A DNA stretch of 64,000 nucleotides from Isoetes taiwanensis (taxonomy: Eukaryota > Streptophyta > Lycopodiopsida > Isoetales > Isoetaceae): contig JAJEKV010000251.1 of NCBI GenBank assembly GCA_021234155.1, positions 372,001 to 436,000 of the forward strand, written 5' to 3'. The notes under the pieces were generated by a model. The model worked only from the letters and a program-made list of their open reading frames with translations, was not told the DNA's origin and did not search any database. The translations under genes and the position numbers were made by a program. Positions within the stretch are counted from its first letter, which is position 1. The number at the start of each line of letters is the position of its first letter. Below are positions 20,669-33,364 of this stretch, one piece after another.

Positions 20669-21129
20669 GGACGTCCGTATTTAGAGTCCGGGATGTGGTA
20701 TTTCCGGACTTTCTTGGTGGTATTTCTGGACATCCGTTATCAGCCAGGTGGTATTTTCGGCCAAAAAAGGTGGTATTTTCGGCCAAAAAGGGGGTATTTC
20801 CGGCCAAAAAATGGTATTTCTGGCCAAAAACCAAGCGCGAAACTGCGCGGCGGAGCTGAAATCTTTGGTCGGATCGTTCGTGCAGCTCTGTGAACGGCTT
20901 GAACTGCTTCAAAAGCCCTTCTAATCACTTTGTCTGCCTCTTTAGCGTTAGTTTGATGAAGAGAGGAAGCAATTTGAGCCCAGATAGAGCCGGATTGATC
21001 CAAAAATGCCCCAAAACAGTTGATTCTGGGCTTGAAACTGTGAAGTTACAGTGGCTGATAACGGGTGGCCGGAAATACCACAAAAAAAGTCCGGAAATAC
21101 CACATCCCGGACTCTAAATACGGCGGTCC
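20669..21129. mobile_element. 461-bp MITE with 75-bp inverted ends and internal repeats
   Basis: The left end begins GGACGTCCGTATTTAGAGTC and contains GGATGTGGTATTTCCGGAC and ATCCGTTATCAGCCA. The right end is the reverse complement, finishing GACTCTAAATACGGCGGTCC. Inside the left end are four tandem units of about 21 bp (20749-20832): GGTATTTTCGGCCAAAAA variants. Direct repeats of about 25 bp flank the element: GTGAAAACTCAGAGCTCGAT at 20644 and GTGAAAACTCAGAACTCTAT at 21130. No coding frame of note is present. Confidence 0.8.
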
Positions 21130-21154
21130 GTGAAAACTCAGAACTCTATGCTGG

Positions 21155-22804
21155 GTATCAGAAAATCAAAGCTAGGGCAGCAAAAAAGGAACACAAACTG
21201 TGGAAACTCAAAGCTTCTACATAAGACAATTCAAAATAATCTAAAATAATCTAAAACAATCCAAAGCGTGATACTGATCTCCGATATTACAGATGGAAAT
21301 CGTTGCTGGTCTGAGCCTTGGGCTGGATGAAGTTGAGGCTAGGCAGAGAGAATCCGACCTCAGGGCGTCGCTGCAGTACGTAGCAGGACCTGGATGATGT
21401 TGGATCCTTGTATCTTGATGTTAGCTCCTGGAGAGTGTTACGTGAGCATGGCTTCGAGGCCTTCAGGGTCTAGGCGCACAGGCGGCGCCCTAAGGGCCTA
21501 TGCGGCAGGCGGCGCCAAATGATGATGGGCGAGTTAGTAAATTGCATTACAAAAATCAAGCAATTTCATATTGTCATAATTGTCACATCATAAAATTGTA
21601 AATGAATGACAAAGAATTCAGATCTAGAATCAACATTAAGAGTTGGCGTGGATCAAGTACCATACATTATAGTAGATCAAAAGGAAACCAAACACTACTT
21701 CATATATGTGCATGATCTTACAAGAGTTCTCTATGTTAGAAAGGTGAAAGTATGATATTCTATATCGACTAGTACCCGTGTTTAGTCTCTAACTTTGCTC
21801 ATGAATTTCCATATTCGAACGAAGAAGCTCTGAAGTTTATAATACATTCCAAGTGAAGATTACAAAGTTAGTTTATGTCTGGCTCTTTTCTTCTATGTGG
21901 TCATGTATATGTACCCAACTTATGCCCAAGCAACGGTGGGCACTATTACTAGTGTTGACTGAAAAGTATTACAAATGTTGGCTCTGGCTCATACTCCACA
22001 AGTAACGGTAAGGATCTAAGATGCATTCAGTCACCACACAATGAAAAACATTATTCATCAATTAGAATTAATGATTTTAAAGTGAAGGCAAATTCCTTCT
22101 GCATGCAATGTTAATATTCAGCGGATCTACAGGATTACCAGCGGATGAAAATACATCCAAGTTGAAATTTCTGCATAAGCATGTTGTAAAATAGCAACTA
22201 TATGCAGAACAAAAGATTGAATCAAGTACATAACATGAACTCCAAGGATTATTCCATACAAGAAGGTGAAAGAACAATATGAAAATATTGTAAACCAATG
22301 TATGCTTCGCTCAGATTAGGAGAGGACTTAGATGATGCGCACCTATGGTAGCTCCTTTTCAGGAACCCTTTGCAATGTCTGTGATTGTGTCTTATTTGGT
22401 ATCTGCTTGAAGGAAAGGAAAAATATACGCCAGTACTGTGATTGGAAGGAAATTGGCATGCTCAGTGCCATAGCTGAACAAAACAATCAGGGCATCAGAA
22501 TTCATCTTGCTTCTCGATTACATATTTAGTTCTCAGAAACCTGGCTTAGACTGCACAGATGAGTAAGTGGATGGATTGATGGGTGTCGACCATTGGAATG
22601 CAATATCAATTGTGAAGGGAATGCTTCGGTTCTGATGCAATTTTTGTTTCAAATGGCCATAGCAGTACATGAAATCGAACGGCTCACAGGATTTTAGAAT
22701 TTGTTTTAAGAGTTGAGAGGTGCGTATCCTTGTTACTTAAAAATGCTAATTTCTACCTTGTATCTAGGGGCTCCAATTAGGGTTTGTGTGAACACTGAAC
22801 AGAC
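21155..22804. other. No gene recognised upstream of the lipoate ligase-like gene
   Basis: 21155-21520 is moderately GC-rich with GGCGGCGCC repeats (about 21480-21515). The rest to 22700 is AT-rich. The final 100 bp likely hold the promoter or 5' untranslated region of the following gene; I could not assign a TATA box with confidence. Confidence 0.4.
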
Positions 22805-25800
22805 ATGGCTGTGCAGAAGCCATTACTACGGCTTTTGCACCTTCAGCGTTTTCCAATATTACGTCAGCTACAGCTTGAGGAGAAGCTCCTTCGCACTACC
22901 AACCAGAATTGGTGCATCATAAATGACGGTACCCATCCCACTTCAATCGTCATGGGCATCTCGGGGTAAGAAGAACGTTATGGTTCACCTTCTTTTCCTT
23001 TTATAACATTGCTCTCTTTAGATCTAAGTCCTCATCTTTGCAGGAAGCCTGAATTATTGCTTGACCTCCATCGAGTTACACAGGATAGAATCCCTGTTAT
23101 CAGAAGGTTCAGTGGAGGAGGGACTGTTGTTGTTGATGATGATACACTTTTTGTCACGTTAATTTGCTCTCAGGATGCTTTTCCTAACATGCCATTATTT
23201 CCAAGACCCATCATGACTTGGACAGAGGAGTTGTACAAATTGGTATTTCGAAATAATCCAGGATTCAGCTTGCAGGAGCATGGTATGCGATTTTTTTTTT
23301 TTTTTTTTGTTTTGAACTTCTTTAACATTGATGTTAAAAATGTCAAGGATGAGAAAAGTCAGATCCTCGGGATTAAAATGATACTTAAGATCCTAGTTGT
23401 ATCAAGTACGATTGTGTTCACGCATAGACATGAGGGGTTCCCTGTAGACGTTAATAAGCCCTTCTGCTTAAGGAAGACCCAAATTAAGTGCCCCAATCCA
23501 AGGAATATTATTAACAGTTTCCAAAAGAGTAACATGCTCAGTAATTCAAAAGCAGAAGCAATAAAGAAGCAGCCTGGCAGAAAGTGAAATGCTGATTTCA
23601 GAACGTATGTCCCGAGTTTTAGTGCTGATTACTATTTTTTTCTATTATAGGTAGATTGATTTTGAAAAGGATGATGTCCTCCTAGCAGGTCTAAGGTGCT
23701 GTATTTGTCAGCTCTCATAGACTATTCGGGGTGTTTTTTTCTTTACTTGTGTGGGCTAGCAATATAGCATCCTGAGAGAGGAACCGGAAAGGGAATTGGA
23801 AGGAGAACCGGAACCTATGTCATTTTCCATGATAAAACACTGGGCAAAGTGCTTTTCGGGAATGTTGAGTGTCCAGATAACCTGGCATTGGATGGAATAG
23901 CTCTTGTTGAGTTAATGAGCTTTTCTGGTTGAGAAGATAGCTGCAGCCATCTGTGCAAGCATCTCAAGCAGTTGAATGGTACCCACTTAAGCCTTGTTCT
24001 GAATCCTATCTGGTATTGTGTAGCAGAGGCACAAGTTAGTTTCAAGCCTTGGCTTGCAAATTATGTCAGAATGAGTCAACGTTGTACATCTGATTTGCAA
24101 AAGCTGCTCAAGACATGTTGGATTAAATATGAATTTGTGATCTACAATGAGAAAGAAAAGTATCGGCAAATTGAGACCCCTGATCATCTAATAACTTCGC
24201 AGAGAAGGCTCCAATCGGAATGGAGCGCAAGATTCACGATTTTAGACTCAAAATCCATATTTGCCTCAAGCTTTGTTTGCTGTTGGTAATGAACATCCCC
24301 ATGGATCTTCTAAACATAAACGTCTGTTCTATAAAGCACGTTTTCTTTTTTATTATAATCATGATGGAATTATATAGCCAATAGGAAAGATATGCAGTAT
24401 CGAGCTATTGGTTTAATATATTGGTAGCATTATGGGCAAAATTATGGGCAACGTTTATGCTCTTAGTTATTCTATCGAAGAGAGCTGGATCGGCAATTCG
24501 TTATCTGCTATGGTTATAAAAAATATTCACTGTTCTATACATGGTAGGGTATGATAAAGAAGGAAGGGGTATATCATTTTGAGGGAATTTTTGCCAAGTT
24601 TGCCAGAACATAACATGATCAATTAATATTTGGAAAATCAGTGCAAATGAGAAGGCCACGAAGAATTCTTTTAAGGGACTGCTGCCAAGATAAAATGAGT
24701 TCTAAATATGCTGCTATTAAGGACGAGAAAGGGCTTGTGCCAGAAGATGGCATCTATGATGGAAGTTTTTTTGCAGACTTCGAAAATTGAGAAGGATGCC
24801 GTTTCGTAATGAGCATGGACGTGAGCAAGTAGGCTAGCACAACTGGGATACTCACATGTATGGAAACCAATTAAGATACCGGCCATTGGGGTGCAAATTA
24901 TTTCCTTACCTTTACGTTTCAATAGCCTAAAGAGAAATCCTCATTATTGGATAAGTTTAAACAGTTTAAACCCGTGATTAAACGTGCTATCTTATCAGAT
25001 TTTGTTCACTGATAATAGAGGCGAATATACATCTTGCAAATTAGGAAGTCCTTGGATATTTGCAGGCGATTAACAGCCCTGTATACTCCACAATGAAATG
25101 GTTGGCTGAGATGCCATTCTGGATTTGCCTTCCAGGGAAGTGATCTTCTAAATTTACCTTCTGTGATAAGACTGATGAAACTAGTGTTCTGTACTCTGGA
25201 TTAGTAACAGTTTAAGCTTGATTTCAGCACCTCTGGCCTTAATTTTCTGGGGCAGTGTGTGGAGGTGTTCGGTGCAATAAAGTTTCTAGACATCCAAGAG
25301 GACATTTCTGCTTGAAAGAGGCCAGGTAACATAAGAACTGGATATGCTGGTTTGAGGGAAAAGTGTCATATTGAAAGAGAATTTTTGAAATGGTTGGCTG
25401 AGATGCCATTCTGGATTTGCCTTCCCTGGAAGTGATCTTCTAAATTTGCCTTCTGTGATAGATTAATGAAACTAGCATTATATACTCTAAATAAAGGCCA
25501 GGATGACAACGTAAGAACTGGATACGCCAGTTTGAGGGAAAAGTGGTCATTTGACAGACAATTTTGCATTGGGAATCAAAGTTTCTGCCTAGATGCATCG
25601 GATGTTGTTGGTAAAATAATCTCTCTCTGGTCGGGAATCCAAGTCTCGTACCCTTGGTCCTAATATGCCAAAGGGAAAGTTATTTCGAGACATGGTATCT
25701 GCTCTTCCATAATACCAGGTGTCGGATCAGACATAAACCTGCTGAAAACGCTTAGGGATTATGCAATTTCAGGCCTTGTTATGATCAAATAAATAAATGC

Positions 25801-26320
25801 TTTAATAAGACATTTTTATATTTGTTGTTCTTGATAACAAATACTTACTATGTTGAAGTCATAACGTATTTGACTTAACAGATTATGCTTTTGGTGATAA
25901 GAAATTTGGTGGCAATGCTCAATCAATAATAAAAAACCGTTGGTTACACCACACATCTTTCTTATGGGATTATAAGGACCTCCACATGGGCTATTTGACT
26001 ATCCCTGCAAAAGCCCCTGCTTATCGCCTTGTAAGTTTCAACTAATAGAGGGCATCGTCGAGTTCATCATCTTCTTTTTTAAGTTCTAAGGAAAAGTATT
26101 GATTATGCAGGCTCGGTGTCACAATGAGTTTTTATGTTGCTTGAAGGAGGTTTTTCCACTTCGCAAGGATTTTATGAATGCTGTTGAGCTAGCACTTGGC
26201 CACTTTTTCTCCGTAGAGGAGATTAATATATTGGAAATTGACGAGAATTCAATGATCCCATATCCCCGCTCAACCAAGATTATAAGCTTCAATGTGATGG
26301 AAACAGAGAAAAGCAAGTAG
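22805..26320 (+). CDS. Lipoate-protein ligase A-like protein (four exons)
   Basis: Seen: exons 22805-22965, 23044-23282, 25882-26030 and 26111-26320, all with GT-AG borders and consistent phase, giving 759 nt (252 residues plus TAG). Key segments: QLQLEEKLLRTTNQNWCIIN, IVMGISGKPELLLDL across junction 1, IRRFSGGGTVVVDDDTLFV (lipoyl-AMP binding RR.SGGG loop), then DYAFGDKKFGGNAQSIIKNR across junction 2, holding the conserved catalytic-type Lys, and HHTSFLWDY. Family knowledge: the BPL/LplA fold attaches lipoate or octanoate to 2-oxoacid dehydrogenase and glycine-cleavage H subunits, usually in mitochondria or plastids. The plant 'putative lipoate-protein ligase A' family has this length. I see no clear targeting peptide after the chosen ATG. 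Intron 2 is 2.6 kb and holds a copia remnant. The gene looks intact. Confidence 0.9.
24990..25560 (+). mobile_element. Degenerate Ty1/copia integrase fragment with internal duplication, in intron 2
   Basis: At 25005-25045 the sequence translates to FTDNRGEYTS, the copia integrase block around the second Asp. At 25080 TATACTCCACAATGAAATGG matches the following YTPQQNG(V)AER block with small lesions. The stretch from GAAATGGTTGGCTGAGATGC (25094) to about 25200 recurs at 25388-25500, and a following GAACTGGATA(T/C)GC(T/C)(G/A)GTTTGAGGG segment recurs too, so a segment of about 295 bp was duplicated after insertion. Confidence 0.6.
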
Positions 26321-29300
26321 TGTAGCTTTGAAGGCCAATCGAAGTTCTTCAGATATGAATGGAATTTTATAAACTTCCTTTTACTTATCTTGAGATTCTA
26401 TACATGGACCTAAAATGTGCCTTGATGCGCTTGTTGATTCTTCGATCTTACAATTTGCAAAAATAATGGGATTTTAATGTTGTACTTCTACAAACATGCT
26501 TTAGTGCTCTGATGGGCTTCTGGAAATGTGCCATCCTTAACTTGCAGAATCCAGGTTGTTTCATTGCAGGTACTTGATGTGCCAAATTAAGTGGCTAATT
26601 TAGCTGGACTGCTTCTAGTAGTTCAGTTTGGAGTAAGTTTTTGTCAAATAACAAATGTTGGTCTGAAAAGTTTTAATAGTTCATTCTTATTAATGGAACT
26701 GTATTATGTGTCTGCAGGAAGAATCATAAAAGTGCACAAGCAACTTTTACAGTGATTTGCTATGGATATGAAACATGATGAACAGAACCTTGAACTGTAT
26801 GTTAAGATTGATCAGGTTTGCTGTATATAAATGCAAAATGGCCATCTAATCTTCATCTTAAAGTCTACCAAAATTGAATTTGACATTTCTGGTTCGACTG
26901 GCCTGTATCTGCTTGACTGATAGGAGAAGTTGCTAAGCTCCTGTGGGTTTTATGTCAGTATGCGTAACTAAGGCTTTGTATTGTGTACAGACCGTGGTCA
27001 GATATAATTTGAAGGTGGTGATCATAATATTTAATAATGATGGTGTCTATGGAGGTGAAAGGAGGATTCCAGGGGACATTGAAGGACCACTACGGGACTT
27101 CCCAGCACCAATCATTTATTCCATGTGCATGATATGATAAAGTTGAATATATAACACATTCTACACACGCTCTTTTCCAGCAAAATCTGCCCTAGTGTTT
27201 AGATTCTCAACATGTCAGCGGTCCATCATTAGATTCTTGAATTTCCTCTCTTTTTTCTATCTCATTATTTTTGTTCTCTAAGATGTCATGCGAGAGTAAA
27301 TCTTATCTAGAATTTATCATTAACAGATTTTTATCAATTGCAGAAGCATTCTAGTTATGATTTTGGAGGCCCTGTCATATGGTGGATGCTAGATCAGCGA
27401 ACAAGTACGTTGGTGAATGATGTCCCTTAGCAGGCCACTATGTTGGATAATGATATAGATGTTAGTGATATAGAAGAGATAAGGAAGAGGAGGCTAAAGT
27501 GAGTAGTTGGATCTTGTAACACTGATATGCAGGTATTTTGTCTACAAGGACAATTGAAAGAAAGCCAAGAGTAATGAGCTTCAAATTCAACCATTGTTGT
27601 ACCCAGATCGTTTACCATGCGAAGGACATCTAGCATTTTTTGGGCATTTTTGCATATTCTGTTAGCATGATTTGAGTTTTATACACAATTTTCATGCTTT
27701 AGAATCAATACCAGCTGGCACCTCGTGCATGAAGTAGGCCAATTGCATGTGCTTAGGATTATGCTAAATTAGCTTGCATGTACTAAATAATTTTGTCTAG
27801 TATTTAATGGTGCAGCTGCATGTACTCTGTTCACGTATGATTTCGCATTCGTTCTGCTGAGGTTCAAGTTTAGTTGGAGTCTATCTTTCAAGTTTAGTTT
27901 CAGTTTTGAGTTTCTTAGAGGACAAGAATATATGCATGCCTCAGCTCCTAGATTGCTCCTACAGGCTGCATGCAAATAGAAATTGTTTGCTTAGCTAAAT
28001 CTGCTGCATATATCCAAGTCGTTCTCTCCAGTAGAGTGATATATTGAAAAAGATCAGTGCAGATGCCAAATTTGAGAAAGAAATACACAAACAAATGCAA
28101 CTGTGATGGCTTCTTGCACACTTATTCAAATGAATTGTTTCCATCTTTTGCTCATTGTTGCTGGGCTAATTGGAGCATCATTTGTTATTGAGGTTTAGTC
28201 AATGGAATGCTTCCATAAAGTCATGAACAAAAGAGACAAGCATGGCAGATGTAATATTTACCCACGAAGCAAACAGAAGCTTCAAGCATATGCTCTGCAA
28301 TCCAAAAGATATAGCAACCATTCTATACAGAACTCAAATGCAAGTCTATAGACTTCATGAGACAGCTAAATAAAGGCTTGTATAAGATGTTTCTATGCTT
28401 GGTTTAATAGCCAAAAAAGCATGTACAAAGAAACGAGTCGCCATCTTCTAAGCTGTCTTTGTGAAAGCTTATGCCCAGTATGGATGTATTATGTGATGGC
28501 ATCTTAACTTCAATGCCATATGTTTGTTGCCATTTAGAATCAATATTTAGAGTGCAATGGGTTTGCATGTGTTATTCATTGATGGTCACTTGAATTCTAT
28601 ATGTCTGGTTGAAGTTGCTTTATTAATGATGGCATATGTATGATTATTGTAAAGTTCTTCTCAGTAGCCACATCGCTTGTACCTTCGTTGTTCACCATAT
28701 GTTGTAGCTCTTGTTTCTAACATTCAATATGCTATCCTCAACTGCACCAACAAGCAGTAACTTTTGAGTCCCAATGCAAATTAATGCTTTCATATATACT
28801 AATGTGCAGTGATAAACAATAGTATAGAAGCTTTTGCATGTCAATATTCAATTAAAAAATAGCTGCCACGTGGCTCTTGCATGCCTTTAGATGGTGCCAA
28901 CTTTATTTAGCTAAAGCAAAAATATATATATATATATATAAAAGGAACTAGTCAAAAGCACGTTTGATTACTTTTTACAGAAATTACATGTTTTGATAAT
29001 GTTCTTTTGCCTCTGTAATTTGTAATATGAAGTTCACTATATCAATATCTAGTTATAAAATAAAAAATGTAGTCTCTATCTTCCAAATGCTTGGCAAAGA
29101 CATTGGAATCTCTTGAAACATGGACTCTCTAGTACACTTCGCAATAGATCATCTGAAATTCCCATCCTCTGAGCTGTTGCAATATTACATGATGATTATG
29201 TTAAATTGATTATGTTTTTGAATGCCATACTTGACATCAGAGTGAGTTATAAGTTCGAGTCACATTGGCAAAAATAGCTGGGCACATGACAATGACGTGA

Positions 29301-30759
29301 ACATATTTGTTGGCCATTTGGATCAAAGTCTGCCGAGGTATAGAATGTTTTTGAGTCCACAGGCATGTAACATTACAATACTTTGACATGACACATAATA
29401 GATATGCCGTTCCATTCTCTCACATCAAGCACATGCATTGTGCCCTTGCCATTACACATCATATAACCTAGAATATAGCTTGGAGGAAGTAGATACATAA
29501 AACAATTGAATGTAATTCTCAGCATGGTGCCCTCTATATGCTATGTGCAATGCGGCACCTTCAAAATTCAATCGTTGATCTTCCCGCGATTTGGTTACAA
29601 AGAGAAAGGAATTTCTCTATCTTTGTCAGGTTTTATGATGTACGTTCAAGGCATAGTTGAACCATTGGCTAATGGTTCATAATGTAAGCCAGAGATACAA
29701 ATCTAGCAGAATAGTTTTGGATCAAGTGGTGATAGCATGTACAGATTTCTGTTTGCACAGATGAAGATCAGTCACCAAAATGGATTTATTCTAAAGGTCG
29801 AGTTCAGAGCTTATCGAATAATAGGAAATCAAGTTCAATAGCCTCTTGTTTAGGGTGGGGTTGCCCGCCACTGCGCATGTACCTTTCACCGCCCACTCCC
29901 CTTCCCTTGTAACCTATATTGCAAACCGTTAAGATAAAAAAATCAATAGATAATATTTGTTTACACCATAATAGGGCTCAATTACTACTATTTATGGATG
30001 CAAGTGCGCGATGAGTGGGTCTGGAATAAAAGCATAATAATTTCTCTTTCTCATCTCTATTTAGCATATCAACACATGCATGTCAAAGCTACTTGAAAGG
30101 GCTTTTTGGGGATGTAAAAATTTGCCATGTTTGCCTCTTAAATCTCTTTGAAAAGCTTCGAAGAAGAGGATGGAGACCCCCTGCGGATAAAAGGAGACCA
30201 CTCTCACGAATGGGGCCATCAGACACTTCCTTTTCTGCCTACTCTAGTTTTTTGTAGGTATGTCAGAATCAAACAAGGATTCATGTGAAGCGCAAACCTG
30301 TAAAGAATCCAAAAAATCCAATTTTGAACAATTTTGACTTTGACTGTGTGTCTATTTTTATGATCTGCTCTTAATTGCGCGAAACATGGCAACCCCACCC
30401 GATTATAGTTAAAATTTAGATTTCATGTATGATCCATGCTACTCATTTGTTAATCTATACGAGAAGTTCGTTACTGTAGCATCAAGTGAAAAATATGCCA
30501 ATATGATTCATGATGTTGGATGAACATCTTTGAATTGTGAGTGCAACTTTTGTTTTATGTTTTTTTGAACCATGTTTTTGTGTTTTCTTTATAAGGAATA
30601 TTCTTGCATTTCTCTTGTTTCATTCATCAATATTGGGAGAACATTTTAAATAAAAATTAAAATGAAATCATATTTTACACGATGATATCTTGAACAATTT
30701 ACACTAAAAATTTGATGTTGTCTGCTACTTTACCAGATACACAATTACTTCTAAAGAAT
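26321..30759. other. 4.4 kb without a recognisable gene
   Basis: Contains the 3' untranslated region of the lipoate ligase-like gene, then AT-rich sequence with only short open frames. A (TA)n tract is at 28921-28941. I found no domain, tRNA-like fold or element ends by eye. Confidence 0.4.
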
Positions 30760-31200
30760 TTAATTGGCACCTAAAAGCATTGTCAATGCAGCATCCGTCA
30801 ATACTGCTTGAATCACCTCCTTGTTGTCTTTTGGATTATGTCCCAACACCTTGTTGTAGACATAACACATGTGCTTGCAGAGTAGGAATCTATCCTTGCA
30901 ATCATGTTTCACGAATTCTGGACAATTACATTTAGGGTGTGCATTAACCTCAATTTTGTAAATGTTGGTATATCTTTTAAGCTCAAAAGTTACATGCTTT
31001 TTGCTTGTGATAATCTATTTCTTTACTACTTATGCTTCCATGTCAAAACTTCGCTCTAGATTCACATCTTCATCATTACTCAATCTAGCTCTTTCATTGA
31101 CATGCCTTCCATTTCTAGCACTGACAAAGCTACTTGCTGAAGATGCATCAGAAGAAATATCAATGATTGGATGTGGATGACAACCCTCTCACCTCAAATC
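30760..31200 (-). pseudogene. SWIM zinc-finger protein, C-terminal fragment
   Basis: Seen: the minus strand reads VTFELKRYTNIYKIEVNAH, then CNCPEFVKHDCKDRFLLCKHMCYVYNKV with the CxC...CxH pattern of a SWIM finger, then EVIQAVLTDAALTMLLGAN and a TAA at 30760-30762. Upstream in the same frame is a Ser/Asp-rich stretch (IIDISSDASSASSFVSARN) with two stops in between (near 31022 and 31038). Family knowledge: SWIM fingers occur in plant FAR1/MULE transposase relatives and in ubiquitin-ligase-like proteins, and bind nucleic acid or protein. The finger exon may be intact if a splice site removes the stops; otherwise it is a fragment. No other domain is present nearby. Confidence 0.6.
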
Positions 31201-31229
31201 TGCTACTCATCAACACTTGCAATTCTTCA

Positions 31230-33240
31230 TCCTTTATGTGACGTTCCACGTATTTATATGCCTTTTAGGTATAAATGCATGACACGCCACTAGGAATAAT
31301 TAATGGTGCATTAATTATTCATAAGCTAAGGTTAGTTATGTTAAGTCATTAATTACTAAGGTGAAAACCTAACCCTAAACCCTAATTCGAATTTAGGGCT
31401 CTAATATTAAAAAGGCTAAAATATTAAATTAGTTAATGATAACTAATCTAGAATTGCCACCTGGCCCAAATCAATTGGGCAAGGTGGACTTGCTAACTTT
31501 GGATCACCCAAATTGGGACCCCAATTCGATTTGGGGGCAATTGGAGAAGGCGGAGGAGTTTATTCAACCAGTAGGGCATGGAGAACCTGAGAGATGGAAG
31601 ATCTAGCTCAGATACCAGTTAGTAGGCTTAGCTTGAGATTCTACTTAAGAACTAACCCTTGCTTGTTAGATGGATGACTAGTTTCAAATGTTCTCATCCT
31701 TGCCTCCGCCTGGCGCCTGGCGCCTGGCGCTGCCTGAGGCCTGCCCGAGCGGATGCAGTGATGGATGGCGTTGGAGCAGCGGCAGTGAAGGATGGCGCCC
31801 CTGTGTGTGCCTGAGTGGATGTCCGCCTGCGCGCATACCTGGGGGTGCTGGCGCCTTGGCGCAGGGCTGGTGGATGGGTGAGGAGGCACCTCCGATGGGC
31901 GATTTCCCTGAGCGGTTTTTCTGAGCGCCGCCTTCCCTGCGTGTCTGGGCGATTGGCATTGGGGGCGTCTGTTTTCCAGCACCCAGTTGTGAAGAGGTTA
32001 CGGTTCGGAGTTGCTTGGTGAAGCTTTGCCTGTTGGAGGTATGAAGGTATGCTTGTTGCTTGTGCAACAACATGGATTTTTGGATCGGTGAGCAGCCATA
32101 GTCATCCTGGCAACGGTTTTTTCCCAGGTGGTTTTTAATCCGGGTCATGATGGTTGTGTTCTAGCTCACGTTGTGCTTTGGTTTAAGGGCTTCGGCCCAT
32201 GTTCTTGTTTGGACTTCGGTCCAGGACTTCGGTCCCTTATGTACTTGGTCCCATAACCCGATTGGGTTCCGTGGACGTTAAAAATTTTTCCTTCCTTCCT
32301 TCCTTCCTTCTATTTTATGTTCTAGATGAGATTATGATGGATGTATCAGATATGAATGCTCTCTTTCTGTTCCTCCTGTGTTGTATGGGTAAAAGGGGGG
32401 TAGAGATCTAAAGGCCATCTAGGATTATATATGCTTCTAGCTAGAACCCCTTAAATCCCATTAGATGCTGCATGTGCACAAGGGCCCACCTTGCTATGTT
32501 GTGATTCAGCACTAGATAATGGGTATGATAATGAAATGGGGGTGGGATCTTGCCTAGCATGGCTACAAGATTCCTATAGTGTGCTAGGCTTATAGTCGGC
32601 CGCTGAAGGGGCAGGGTATGGGTCTGAACTCCCTGTGTTATAGGATATGGCCATTTGAGCGTCCTTAACTCGAACGGGCACAGTGAGCTGGCCTTTAGAC
32701 TTAGAGAAGTAAGTTGGGTATGGATGCGGGGGCTGCTGATGTGGCACGTGTCCTCTAGCACACCCAGGGATCCATTGTGCCTGGGGAGGGGACGCCTCCC
32801 TAACCTGCCTCACCGGACCGGAGAGATGTAACCGGAGTAGTCTTCATGGGGTGATTCCATGACATTACGTCTTCGAAAGGCTATAATCACGCCATAGCAT
32901 ATTTCAGCCTATCTGCAAAGTGTGCATAGGAGGGACGGATGGAGTGGACTACCCTAGCCATTGTTCTATGCCAGCCAACACCATGTTATGCTTCTGTCTG
33001 TTGTTATTTGGAGGCCCTGACTGTCAGTCGACCGCCTTGAGTCTGAGCCTGGGTAGAATCCTCATCTATGATGCATTTTCTATGTTATGTTGGTGTTATG
33101 TTGTCGTATATATTGGTGATGGATGAGCCACCCTTGCAGTGGCATATTATTTATTTGTATTGTGTCCAAGTGGCCATATTCCTATTATAGCCGTAGGATG
33201 CGTCCTATCATGAATGCCTATATACCTAATTCGCCATCTA
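31230..33240. repeat. Dispersed repeat A, copy 1 (interrupted)
   Basis: Shares an ordered set of segments with 49.1-50.8 kb in the same orientation: GAGATTCTACTTAAGAACTAAC, GGGGGGTAGAGATCTAAAG, GTGCACAAGGGCC, GACGGATGGAGTGGACTACC and CTTGAGTCTGAGCCTGGGTAG. A LINE-like tail is inserted at 31.7-32.3 kb. It may be a retrotransposon LTR or untranslated region: it abuts the chromovirus pol at 33.24 kb, but its promoter-like features, judged from copy 2, face the other way. Confidence 0.55.
31690..32312 (+). mobile_element. LINE/SINE-type 3' end with (TTCC)n tail, inserted in repeat A
   Basis: GC-rich (GGCGCCTGGCGCCTGGCGC at the start), unlike its surroundings. It ends GGCTTCGGCCCATGTTC...TGGTCCCATAACCCGATT...CGTGGACG and then (TTCC)n. 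The CCCATAACCCGATT...CGTGGACG end is shared with the LINE at 19.7 kb, whose tail is (TATC)n. Repeat A resumes on both sides. The long minus-strand open frames here come from base composition and I do not call them genes. Confidence 0.6.
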
Positions 33241-33364
33241 GGATGCATGTAACCCTACCCCTGAAATGATCCCTGTCAGATCAACTCTCATATGATCTCT
33301 GCGGACCCATAACACAATGCTTACCACAAAGGTTGGAGTTGGTCGCATCCTGAATGTTTCGGCT

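Noticed and set aside
31641-32148. Long minus-strand open frames of 113 and 154 codons
   Set aside because: They arise from GC-rich composition in the LINE/SINE-like insert, which is oriented on the plus strand; no domain.
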